Shown one piece after another: positions 47,302 to 57,759 of a stretch of 64,000 bases of DNA. The stretch spans positions 32,519,117 through 32,583,116 of the forward strand of contig CM054179.1 of assembly GCA_028829895.1 (NCBI GenBank). The letters are read 5' to 3'. A model generated the notes under the pieces. That model had not been told where the DNA came from. It searched no databases and saw only the letters and a program-made list of their open reading frames with translations. A program made the position numbers and the translations under genes. Positions within the stretch are counted from its first letter, which is position 1; each line of letters starts with the position of its first letter. The DNA comes from Sinotaia quadrata. Taxonomy: Eukaryota; Mollusca; Gastropoda; Architaenioglossa; Viviparidae.

Positions 47302-47640
47302 TGTCGTGTTGTTCCGCTTAGTAGTAGTAGTACCGCTAACATTGCTCCCACAGGAATTGCATTAGAACTTTTCATCTTGCCGATGTTTTCGGTCCTTGGA
47401 GGATTCCTGTGGGGCCTTCCTCCTATCTCTTGTATTCAGGGAGGGTGGAGAGTGGTGTTTGCGTTGTGTTGTATCTTCCTGTCTTTCTGATTGTGGTTTT
47501 TTTTATTTTATTTTTATATTATTGTTTTCCTCTTAGGCTTTATTCGGAGTCACCTTGTGTGTGTGTATTTGCATGCCGCTTGCATATTGTGCCAGCGAGT
47601 TTGAGATTTGTGTTTGTGCATGTAAAAAAATTTTTTTTTT
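47299..47640 (-). repeat. GC-richer duplicated block, copy 2
   Basis: Direct repeat partner of 46,487-46,780, closing on an A/T homopolymer-rich stretch (47,625-47,665) that adjoins the LINE 3' end. The two copies flank the three-unit tandem repeat, so the layout is block, tandem array, block. A short TAG repeat lies at its low-coordinate edge. Confidence 0.6.
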
Positions 47641-47699
47641 TTTATTATTATTTTTTTTTTATTAGAGTAAGTGCAGTGTGTGTGTTTCTAGAAGAAATG

Positions 47700-49162
47700 T
47701 GATAAGTGCCAGGTGTACGTGGCTTTGATTGTGTTCTTTGGGGTATAGCAGTGCTTGGGTGGTGAATGGTAGGTTTAATAGGTCTGTTGTGTATTTTAGG
47801 AATTTCCTTTCTTCCGTGTATTTGTTACATTAGAGTAGGAAATGTTCGATTGTGTTGTCCGTTATGCAATGCGTGCATGTTTTTGTTTCATTGTTTATTT
47901 TGTGTGTATATCTTGTGTTATTGTATCTCAATCTGTATATCGCTCTGTTATGGTTTATGTTTGTGAGTTTGGGGGGGAGTGGGGTGGGGGTCTTTCTTTT
48001 GTATGTGTTTTTGATTTGTGTGTGTATTTCTGATGTGTGCATTGGTGTGTGTAGTTGTCTGCCTTGTTTGCTTCCGTATTTAGCTCCCTTGTCCGCTGTT
48101 TCATTTCCAGTAATGTTGGTGTGGCTGGGGATCCAGAGTAGTGTTGTTTTTATTCCTTTTTCCTCTAGTGTTTGTATCTGTTTTATTATTTGATTTGTTA
48201 TGTTTGTTCTTGTTGTCCGCTATATTTTGTAGCGATGTTAGTGAGTCTGTTAGTATTAGGAGCTGTGTTTTCTTGTTTGTGGAGTTGGTTGCTAATGTTA
48301 GTGCTTGATTGATCGCTATGAGTTCTGCTGTTAGTATTGAGTGTTTTTCGTCTAATTTATATGTATACGTGCCCATGTGTGTGTGTGCTGCTGCCCCTGT
48401 TCCTATTTTGTTTTTTGAACCATCCGTGTATATGTGGTGGTGGTTGGGGTAGTTTTTGTTTATGTGTTCGAGTGCTTTTTGTTTGGCTATTGGAGGATTG
48501 CTATGTTTTTTTGGTGTTTAAGTAGTTTTAGGTCTATTTCTGGGGGGGGTGATTGTCCAAGGGGGTCGGGGTTTTGTGTTTGGTTTTTCGGTTTTGATTT
48601 TGTCTAGTTTGTGTTTTTCTATCAGTCTTTTGGTTAGTTGGTAAGGGGGTTTTTTGGTTTCCATCCATTTGTTAGGGTTATTTCTCTTTGTTTTCTGTCC
48701 TTTGTAGCCTCTTTTGTCCCAACTTTTGTTTAGTAGGTGTAAGTTTGTGGGGAGGTTTTTTCCGTGCAATGTTCTGTTGGCCCATTGTCTTAGTATTTGT
48801 TTGTCTCTTCTTTCTCTTAGCGTTAGGTGTCCTGTTTGGTGATATAGGTCCGCGGTTTTGGTGTTTCGTGGTGCGTACGTGCAAATTCTTAGGGCCCTGT
48901 TTTGTGCCACTTCCAGCGATTTTATTTTGGGGTTGTCCGTGGCTGTGTATGTAGCGCTGCCGTAATCTATGATGGAGTAGATTAGCGCTCTTGTGAACGT
49001 TAGAAGTGTTTGGGTGTCTGCACCCCATTCTTTCCCCTTCGTCATTTTTAAAATGTTAAGTGTTTTGTTGATTTTGGTTAGTGTGTTTTGTATATGTTTG
49101 TCAAATCTGATGTTTTCGTCGAATGTGATACCTAAGAATTTGTGTTCCGCTACCCCACAAGC
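47700..49162 (-). mobile_element. 5'-truncated I-group LINE with RNase H
   Basis: Minus-strand fragment of a non-LTR retrotransposon, containing the end of the reverse transcriptase domain, an RNase H domain and a Cys-His tail. RNase H after RT is characteristic of the I group (I, Nimb, Ingi, Loa and relatives). The fragment begins mid-domain at 49,162, where a (TATA-flanked) inverted-repeat element starts, so the truncation point and the later insertion are adjacent. Confidence 0.8.
47830..49162 (-). pseudogene. LINE ORF2 relic: RT end, RNase H, Cys-His tail
   Basis: From high to low coordinate: EHKFLGITFDE and ALIYSIIDYGSATYTATDNP with NRALRICTYAPRNTKTADLY (49,160-48,800) are the region after the RT active site. 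RNase H follows with IYTDGSKNKIGTGAA, SILTAELIAINQAL and LLILTDSLTSLQNIA, then WIPSHTNITGNETADKGAK (about 48,450-48,060); these hold the catalytic Asp, Glu, Asp and last Asp. The tail has CTHCITDNTIEHFLL followed by a stop where a Lys-Cys would be expected. Several frameshifts separate the pieces. Non-functional. Confidence 0.85.
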
Positions 49163-49252
49163 TTTTTATATCCTAAGGGAGCGGCCTTCTTGAAGCCCAC
49201 GGTTCCAGAAAACGGAAATCTAGTGTGGAAAGGCTTCTAAAAATAACTTCTC

Positions 49253-49770
49253 TGTTTCTTTACTTACTTTCATCTATCAATTATAGCTATATGCCTAAAA
49301 AATACATAATAATTCAAATATACAGTGAAACTACTATAAGTATACTTTAATATACAAATCTTTTCATATATATAATCTGAAGAATTAAACCCTTAATAAA
49401 ATAAAATCTGTGTTGGCAGGCTTCAGGAAAAGCATTCACACACACATAAATTGCAAAATACACAAATACAATAAACTTATTCATCACATAAAAATACTTC
49501 AATTAAAAATATAAACTATCTCCTTTCTAAATATATAAATATGAACTTCACTTACTAACTACCTAAAACAGTATATAACAATAAAAGCACGCACTCTAAC
49601 ACAGCTAGCGCCAATATAGCACACGATTTGAAACAAAGGGAGTGGTCGTGACCCATTTTACAACAGAGCCGTGATCCTACTTGTAAAAGAAAAGGAAGCG
49701 TAGGGATGCGGCTGTACACATACACACACGATGATAACACACACAAATACCAAAACTAACAGGGGCTACA
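49253..49770 (-). repeat. 3' LTR of the compact LTR element
   Basis: 518 bp, next to the polypurine tract. Read on the minus strand it contains a TTTTATTGTTATATACTG stretch that could supply a TATA box. Frames inside it (about 63 codons in both LTRs) are shadows of LTR sequence. Confidence 0.8.
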
Positions 49771-50501
49771 TTATTCCCCCCTACTAAAAATAATCATGGT
49801 CCTCCATGATTCAAAGATCTAGTATTTAATCATCAAACAATCAATTTACAAATCACTAAATATACTAGTACAACTTTTCCAACAATTTCAAATGTAAACC
49901 TTTAAATACTAAAAATGTTCTATAGTTACTTTCCAAAGCTGTCTATCCAATTCTTTACGCCACTATAAGCAGACCTTCACTAACTAAAATATCAGTTGGA
50001 ACCACTACCGAGCTATATCTTTATCATACTGTAAGACTTCTGATCACATCTGCTACACCAGAGTTGCTTTACACATAATGTATAACAATGGGGTTGCTTT
50101 TAAGCTCTTCCCCTCACTGCTACATAACCTCTAGGAGCAATGTATACAAAATCAATACTACAGCACCACAACTGTCATCTCTCTAAGATAATATTCCTGG
50201 AGCTTTCTCATGCTCCTTTAAATCTATTTTGAAAACCTCAAGGGGTTTGACGACAGTGCAGAGACAAGTAGGGGGCCTTTAAGCTCCTCCCCTATTGTGC
50301 ACCTACCTTGAGAGCAATACTTAACGAATCTGCAGCAGATCAGCTGTCCAGAAAAAGAACCAAAGAAAATAACCAAAATAAATAATACCTTCCGAGCACC
50401 CTGGCTCCAGTACACGTAGATTACGTAGATTTCCTATGACCTTTACCGCTACTTTAAAATTGCATCTTTATACTACAATGGCTCGCAAAAATAATCTTTA
50501 A
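49771..50501 (-). other. Interior of the compact LTR element
   Basis: 731 bp without gag, protease, RT, RNase H or integrase similarity in any frame. A 63-codon minus frame (50,224-50,415) has no known domain. Movement would need enzymes from a related full-length element elsewhere in the genome. Confidence 0.7.
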
Positions 50502-51019
50502 TGTTTCTTTACTTACTTTCAACTATCAATTATAGCTATATGCTTATAAAATACATAATAATTCAAATATACAGTGAAACTACTATAAGTATACTTTAAT
50601 ATACAAATCTTTTCATATATATAATCTGAAGAATTAAACCCTTAATAAAATAAAATCTGACTTGGCGGGCTTCAGGAAAAGCATTCACACACACATAAAT
50701 TGCAAAATACACAAATACAATAACCTTATTCATCACATAAAAATACATCAATTAAAAATATAAACTATCTCCTTTCTAAATATATAAATATGAACTTCAC
50801 TTACTAACTACCTAAAACAGTATATAACAATAAAAGCACACACTCTAACACAGCTAGCGCCAATATAGCGTGTGATTTGAAACAAAGGGAGTGGTCATGA
50901 CCCATTTTACAACAGAGCCGTGATCCTACTTGTAAAAGAAAAGGAAGCGTGGGGATGCGGCTGTACACATGCACACACAATGATAACACACACAAATACC
51001 AAAACTAACAGGGGTTACA
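50502..51019 (-). repeat. 5' LTR of the compact LTR element
   Basis: 518 bp, same length as its partner with no net insertion or deletion. It is followed on the minus strand by the interior, which opens TTAAAGATTATTTTTGCGAG; this does not look like a standard primer site, which would begin with TGG. Confidence 0.8.
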
Positions 51020-52495
51020 TAGGCCTAAATCTTTAGATTATATATTAGGAAAGATGTGTGTATTAAGTACAATTATGGTAGTTTTATTATGTATTTGATT
51101 CTTAATATAACTGTTACTTGTTTGAAAGCAATTTATATTAGAATAAAATTAAAAAAGCACAAAAGTTATTTTTAGAAGCCTTTCACACGATTTTTGTCTT
51201 CAGCCTACAAGGACTTCAGGGAAGGCCGCCTTCATAGAATATAAGTAGCAAATGTGTCTGGAAGAGCAGTGCTCTACATGAGCTGAATAAAGAATGTGAG
51301 AAACTGACAGAAGTGTTCCTGTGTCCTCTTTTTACCTTTGCTGCCCATTGGGGTGAATGATTTGAACCTACCCCAATCACATATATATAATTTAAAATTA
51401 CTTAACTTACTAACAATGAATTTAGAGAATAGCAGTAGTCGTGATTTTAAATGAGTGATTATTATCCATATTATAAAATATATATAATTTTTAATTACTT
51501 TACTGACTAGTAGAGTACTTTCTTTTTCATGTTTGCATGATTATGCTTGTATATCTTTATAAGTGTTGTGTATTTTTATATTTTGTTTTGTGTAATATTT
51601 TATTTATTTAGTATTGTAAATCTAAAACTTTTAAAATTAACAATTAATGGCCAGTGTTATATTAATAAATAGTTGAATAGTCTTATTAAGTTTAAGTGTA
51701 TGCATCTGTTCTGATTAATATTACAATTATTAGTTTATTGTGTATGTCTGTTCTAAATAGTTACAATAAAATTTTGCTAGAATTATAGTGAAAAAATCCC
51801 AGTTTTGCCATCTTACTAATGGTGGTATAATTAGTGCAACAAAATTCCATAACTTTGCTAATATGCAGTATTATGAAACCACAAACTGTAAAGTAAAATA
51901 TTTAATTGTGAACTAGTTACTTCATATTCATATTGTACATATTATTACTGTATATTCATTTGTACACAAGTAATTATGGCTGATGCAAAATAATAAGTAT
52001 CAAATGCCTTCTAATGGATTTACCAACTAAAGCTAACAGCAGAATATAAAGACCAGTTTTAATTATTAGTGAGAGGAAGACTGAAAGGAATTGGGTTGGG
52101 GGCCAGAATCAAATGTGAATGTTTTGTACGTATAATTAGTCATTATTAGGATAATGTGCCCAATTCATGCAATATTACATAGATTCATCTGTCACTAAAG
52201 TTAATATCTAAACTGAGAGAATTAATTAAGGAGACTGAAGGGTGTCTGGCAATCAGTCTGTCATCAGCATAGGTGTAATGTTAAAAATTAACAATCTTTA
52301 ATCCTGAGTCTCTAAACAAACACTGGAATGTAACACATGTGAACTGAGCTAGTCTGCTCAGTTTGCTTGCAATCTTAATATTATTTATTAAATATATGAG
52401 TTTTGTTTGGAAATATAAAAAATCTACAAAGAAAGTTGTTTTATTTATAAAATCTTTATCCTAAGACAATTATGAAAGTGAAGGAAATAACCAAC

Positions 52496-52626
52496 CTGTT
52501 GTAGCATTCTGTGTGATGTAAGAGGCTGAAAAACCTTCTGATGATATGCTGGCATCTGACCGGAAGAACACCATCAGCACATGACTGGTAGAGGTAATCA
52601 TAGGTGGAACGATGGTCCCACAATAT
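52496..52626 (-). CDS. CUBN-like: Cubilin-like gene, exon for the end of CUB-2
   Basis: Minus-strand exon of 131 nt, the shortest here; acceptor AG at 52,628-52,627, donor GT at 52,495-52,494. It enters in phase 2, completing a Lys codon split with 59,968, and leaves in phase 1. It encodes YCGTIVPPM with the fourth cysteine at once after the splice, then LMVFFRSDASISSEGFSASY. The third calcium ligand (Asp in RSD) is present. Its shortness is matched by a longer partner exon, so the domain is complete. Confidence 0.9.
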
Positions 52627-55284
52627 CTTAATCAAACAAACAATATTCCTTTTAAATTGTGGGGAAGAAAGAAAGAGTTTAATAAGAACTGAGTAAAAGA
52701 ATAGATAGATGAAAACTCAAGAAATTTACATTATTAAAATGTAGTTTAATTTAACAGAAGCAATTATCAAAATATTTTAATTTATCTTATGTATAAACTA
52801 CTATACAGTATGTGCGGCTTTAAAAAAGAATCATAGTCCTTAGAACCAGCTGCTTTATAAAATCAGATTTTCAGACAATGGATTCATATCAAAATACACA
52901 ATATATTTTTGTATTTAAAACAACTAAATTTTGGGAACAATAATGCTATTTATTTTTGACTTAACTATAATATCCTCAGTTCTAAACATTCATCCTGAAA
53001 GAGCCATTTAAAGTGCCCCTCCCTATCCTCCAATACCTCGCACCCATCAACATGATTTTTTTAAAAGCTACAGGTGACATTTAAAGTGTATCATAAACCT
53101 TGTTTATGAGTGAGGAAGGAGGTTGGGTGTGTGTGTGATATGCTTATTTTCTTTCTCATGTATGATCAAGACTATTATACTGTGAGATCTTATATGTATT
53201 TGCTTTGCTTGGTGTTTTTTGTGAAGTTCATATTGTTTGTTGGTTAGGTTAAATTAGATTACACTACACTATTTTACCTTTTTGAAAATATATACATTCA
53301 TATGGATGCAAGCTAAAGTTTATTAAAATATTTTACATATGCCTACTATCTATCAAAATTTCAAAAGAGTTAAGAGAATTAAATGGTTAATTGTTTCTCA
53401 AAAATCAGTTTTCACTGCATAACCAGTTAATCATTAAATGTAAATGTGTTTATATAGTCATGTTGAAGTTCATGGGATCATGTTTAAAATATTCAGGGTT
53501 TGAAATGTCCAACTACACATACATTAGATATAAATTTCAAAGCCAGTCAAGTTTCAGTGAATGTAGTTACATATATAATGCAACTAGAAACATTTCATAT
53601 GTCCTATATTTCAGCTTTAAAGTACACATCATAATTTAATTCCATGTATACAAATAAACACAATCTTTGCTGCTTTAATATTAATAATATGTAAAAATGA
53701 AAATATCAATAAAAGAAATACTCATGTGTACAATGTGCCATTTTACATCTTTGGTAGATTGCTGCATATGACTATAAACAGACTTGGTAAATGGAAGTTA
53801 TAAAATAAATTTGTCATGTTGATCATCATGCTTAGTTAAAAAAGTGTAACAAATGTTTATTTTGTAATTCAATCAAGTGTGCAAGAATATACAGAAATTA
53901 TATTTTTAATCCAGTTTTGGAAGTGAATTTCAAGTTGTAAAGCAATGTTGTTTTTCTTTTCCCATTTTCAACATGACAGTCAATTAATTATATATAACTG
54001 TACTGAAAACAAAAACAATTATGAATAATAACTATTACATATGTCTATATGTAGATAAAATAACATCTATGATAATATGTGTAATGCCAAAAAATGCAAA
54101 CGCATCCTAATAACTAAATTTAATTTATTATTATTATTAAATAAATAAATAAATTCACAAAAATCAAAACTGTGAAGTTGAGCAGCTTAGAGAAATAATC
54201 CCGAGCATATATGCGTAAATGTAATGGTAAAGGGGGGTGGGGTAATCAGGAAACTTTATTTTTAGAAATATTTTATTATCTCCATTTGCCCTTCAGGTGA
54301 TGTGCCAGGTGTTCATAAGTGTCGTCTGAGAGTGAATGAAGTGTCAATTACATGCACTGTCAGTGAGTTTGCTTATTTTCTGCTTTCAGCACTTTAATAA
54401 AATTCATTTGATTATTTATTTATGTTAGATGTTGGATAATTATGTTAGCAATATGTAGAAAACGTCTTTTTAAAAAAAAAAAATGTTTCTTATTACAAAT
54501 TTAAGTAGGGACTATATTTTTATTATTAGAAGTGTATGCAGCTTAGCCATAATGCACCTTCACTTAGTAATAAAATTAGGTTAGAAAAGTAAAAATGCAC
54601 ATGCAAGTTTTCTCTAAAAGGAATAAGAACTTGGTCTACATAAAAGGACTGTGTGGAGCTATTTTTTCATGAGTGTTTGAGAGCGCAGCCTGTCCACAAG
54701 ATGCATTGGAACTTCATTACTTTTTTTTTCTACACATTGGGGCCATGCTCAGATTTATTCCCAGTTTTCCATAATTGTGAATTTATCCATGGAATGTCTT
54801 CTACTCTGCACAAATTGTAATGTACCAAAGTCTTTATCAAGAGTTGGGGACAATTAAATTTGGTGCTACGAAAGTGACATTCTACATACATCTCAACCAG
54901 ACAACACTTATTTCTTCACCGCTTTTCAATGGGAAGATATTCTGATTCTACACTCATCAGCAAGAATAGACACTTAGGTCTACACCAGTGTCCGAGATCT
55001 GCATTCTTCAATGTAGCTTCAACGTATGTCATGTAGTGTCATATTCATCTACATTCGCCTGTATTTACCTGTATTCTTAAGTGCAACTGAGCGTTATTCG
55101 TAACTTTAGTGCCAGCGTGTCGGCAAATGTGACTTTTGTGTGTTGGTGAGTGTGACTCAGCCATTTTTGTTCTTGCAGCATCGTTTTCACAGCGTTTTAT
55201 TCTTCAGTATTAGTAAGTAGGCTCAGAATTAGCTTAGAAGTGCATTACTTATGTAGGATAGTAATAGTTTATGAATATTATTAT

Positions 55285-55460
55285 CATTAACACTAGGGTT
55301 TTCACCCTGAACGTTTTCTTCATAAACATTTGACAATAATCAATTATTATTATTTGAATTGGGTTTTTCACCTTAACATTTTCTTGAACATTTAACTTTG
55401 ATTAATTAGTATTTATTATTAATATTTGCTGTCCATATTGGGTTTTCACCCTGAACTATT
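55285..55460. repeat. Three-copy imperfect repeat with GGGTTTTCACC motif
   Basis: The motif GGGTTTTCACCCTGAAC near 55,302, a variant near 55,360, and the motif again near 55,440 each precede a T-rich and TTATTA-rich stretch. This looks like a short degenerate tandem array next to the solo LTR. Confidence 0.6.
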
Positions 55461-55534
55461 TAAATAAAATCAACCTTAGTAAATTATTCTGTTGTGATAG
55501 TTTTTGCGGTTGTCATTGCCACTATAAGTGTAAC

Positions 55535-57248
55535 TGTTACATGTCCAGTATTTATTTATAGACCCTGTTTCAGAATTTAGAATTTATGTTAATTAAAATT
55601 CGTTCTCCTATTCTGGAAACAGACTAGCTGCTCAAATTCACCCTTCAGTCTGATCAAATTTAACGCTTGTAGTTTAAGCCAACAAATTTATAGACAGGCA
55701 AACTTGTGTACAAAGCACGGACTGGGAAACGTTAAACAATTATAGTTAATTATGCATTCAATCTCCTTTTTCTCGACTCATTCGCCCCCACCCAATCCTA
55801 TTGGTCTATTTGCATAAATAACCAACTACAATAATTGATTAATAAAGTAAAAATGAATTTAATAAAATTTAACAAATAACAAAGATTTTCAAGATTCAGA
55901 CGACATTAAGCTTCCTAAAACTATGCTAGTTGTCTAACACACGAAGTGTTTCGATTAGATTGAAGATAGAGTTTATTTAGTTCAAGTACACCAGTCCTTG
56001 AACTTAACTGGTTATCCAAATAGCGATGATAAATGAAGCACTTAGTCCCCAACGAAATTCCTGTTGGATTACCGGACTCAACGGCCTAGTTATCACCAAC
56101 TTGGTCGACAGTCTTTCATTAATTACACCCCTCTTCTGAATCGCATCAGGAGTTCAGACTCAGCCAATTGCTAGACACCAATTGAAGCAATATACAGGCC
56201 GGTTCACTGGGCAGTGAATTTTACGATGATGAAGAAAGACCAAGACGTCAGACGGAATATGTCAGACAAAGACCAAGATCAGAGACCAAGAAACCCGCTC
56301 TGGAAATAAATGAATTCCTATGAGCGATAGTTCTCACGGTTTCGCAATCCAATACACGTGGTTGACAATAGCATAGCTTATTCTTCAACCATTTTAGTGT
56401 CTTTACATAAATATTTAAATATATAATAAAAGATACAATGTGGTCATGCATGTGCGTTTTTACCATTAACGTATGCATGAGATGCCTGAATTTCAAAAGC
56501 ATTACATTTTACAAATGAAATTCAATAATAAGAAGATCAAAAATACAATTTAAAATCATGCATATGTGCTTTACAATTACAACAATATAGTACACGCAAA
56601 ATGAATATAAATTGTTAACAAGAAATTTACAAAAATATCACAGATGTTCTGTGATACAATTCAGTTATCTTGAGTTTACAAAATTATTATTTCTCAATTT
56701 AACAATTAATTTAAAGGATGTAACATTTCAACTTAGCCACACTTTTATCAAGCCACGTGTTTTGGAGAAAATTGCAATAATACAACTCTTGCAACAACAA
56801 AATGCATAAATTCGCACAACGATAACTTAAATGAAAATACAAACAATATTTAAAGAAATTGATGTGTTACCTTGTTCTATACAACAGTATGATCAGCAGC
56901 AGGCCCTCGCGTGATTCATGGAATTTCAGATGACTTAGACTCTCGCATTGGTCTGTCCTTTTCCTTGTGAATGCGGGTCTATAGCGCGATCAGAGTATTT
57001 AAAGGAATATACAAATTTATGGCGCGAATTATTAGTCAGGTGATAATGCTTGGTTCGACCTACAATCGGCCATTGTCTTAAATGTTACATAACTGGAGTG
57101 AGTTCTCTCTCTCTTTATGAATAAGGCATGTGTATCAGAGCATGATGATTACATAACTCTTACAAAGAACTGCATCCAAACAAAAAATAACGAATTTAAA
57201 TGAAAGCAGGTTAAGAGGTCAAGTATTATTTGTCTTGACTCTGCTACA
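55535..57248 (-). mobile_element. Solo LTR, 1,714 bp, copy 2 (inverted relative to copy 1)
   Basis: Read on the minus strand it starts TGTAGCAGAGTC and ends ATGTAACA. Flanks are GTAAC (55,530-55,534) and GTAAT (57,249-57,253), a 5-bp target duplication with one change. Blocks shared in order with copy 1 include GACCTCTTAACC, GTTATGTAAC with a following CAATGGCC, TTTAAATAC plus ATCGCGC, AACACGTGG, ATGCATAATTAA, and GGGTCTATAAATAAATACTG. A minus-strand donor-like site (AACAAG|GTAACA at 56,870) sits where copy 1 has its own. No gag or pol adjoins. Confidence 0.75.
56871..57005 (-). promoter_or_regulatory. Promoter-like core of solo LTR copy 2
   Basis: Minus strand: TTTAAATAC (57,003-56,995) as a TATA-like box, then GATCGCGC and a CpG-containing stretch down to the GT donor-like site at 56,870-56,869. 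The same order (TAAATAC, ATCGCGC, CpG-rich stretch, donor) is present in copy 1. Conservation between two otherwise diverged copies is the main support. Confidence 0.4.
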
Positions 57249-57643
57249 GTAATGAATGTTCATCAATTGCATTGGGTTTTCATCCAAATGATTGTGCCAC
57301 TCATTTTTTTGGCAGTTGTTTATTGTGGTTAACACTGCTGTTCACGGTATTGATTTCGCTACCTTTTTATTTTATTTTATTCATAATTTTTTCATTCCAT
57401 TGTTCTTGCTCCCCAGCCCATGAATGTTGTGTGTGGATGCTTTTGAATGAGTAACTAACACCTTATGAGAGTAGCCCCATTTTTGTAACTCTTTTTCAAG
57501 AGTTGGGCTATTTTTCATTGCTGAGAAAGTGCGTAGGTGTGGTTGTTTGTTCATTCATTCCGTTCATCCCTCATATTTATATTCACTCACCCACTCACAC
57601 TCACGCCAATTTTTACACTTTACCCCACATACAGAATAAAGTA

Positions 57644-57759
<116 letters not shown>

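Larger units (their letters stand above)
49253..51019 (-). mobile_element. Compact LTR retrotransposon with two 518-bp LTRs and a 731-bp interior
   Basis: Two direct repeats of exactly 518 bp (49,253-49,770 and 50,502-51,019) differ at roughly 15-20 sites. Read on the minus strand each begins TGTA and ends AACA, the standard TG...CA form. The purine run AGTAGGGGGGAATAA directly before the LTR at 49,770 fits a polypurine tract and fixes the orientation as minus. The interior is too short for gag and pol and shows none. It is thus a non-autonomous element of TRIM or short LARD type. No clear 5-bp target duplication and no obvious tRNA primer site were found. Confidence 0.8.
49171..51239. mobile_element. 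Terminal-inverted-repeat DNA element, about 302 bp plus a nested insertion
   Basis: The left arm (49,171-49,249) and right arm (51,163-51,239) are inverted repeats of about 78 bp, sharing GCGGCCTTC near the tips and GGAAAGGCTTCTAAAAATAAC or GAAAGGCTTCTAAAAATAAC at the inner end. TATA flanks both tips (49,167-49,170 and 51,240-51,243), a possible 4-bp target duplication, though the sequence is palindromic. Removing the LTR element leaves a 302-bp non-coding element. Superfamily unassigned. Confidence 0.65.
45658..52495 (-). other. 6.8 kb intron between CUB-2 and CUB-3
   Basis: Phase 1 intron loaded with mobile DNA: GC-richer duplicated blocks (46,280-47,640), an I-group LINE fragment (47,700-49,162), and an inverted-repeat element with an LTR element inside (49,171-51,239). 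45,780-46,270 and 51,250-52,490 show nothing nameable. Confidence 0.85.

Noticed and set aside
47409..48525. Several plus-strand frames rich in Cys, Phe, Val and Leu
   Set aside because: They are antisense shadows of the minus-strand LINE relic and of GT-rich sequence.
49253..49770. Interpretation of the 518-bp repeats as a segmental duplication
   Set aside because: Equal length, TG...CA ends and an adjacent polypurine tract fit LTRs better, though the missing target duplication leaves some doubt.
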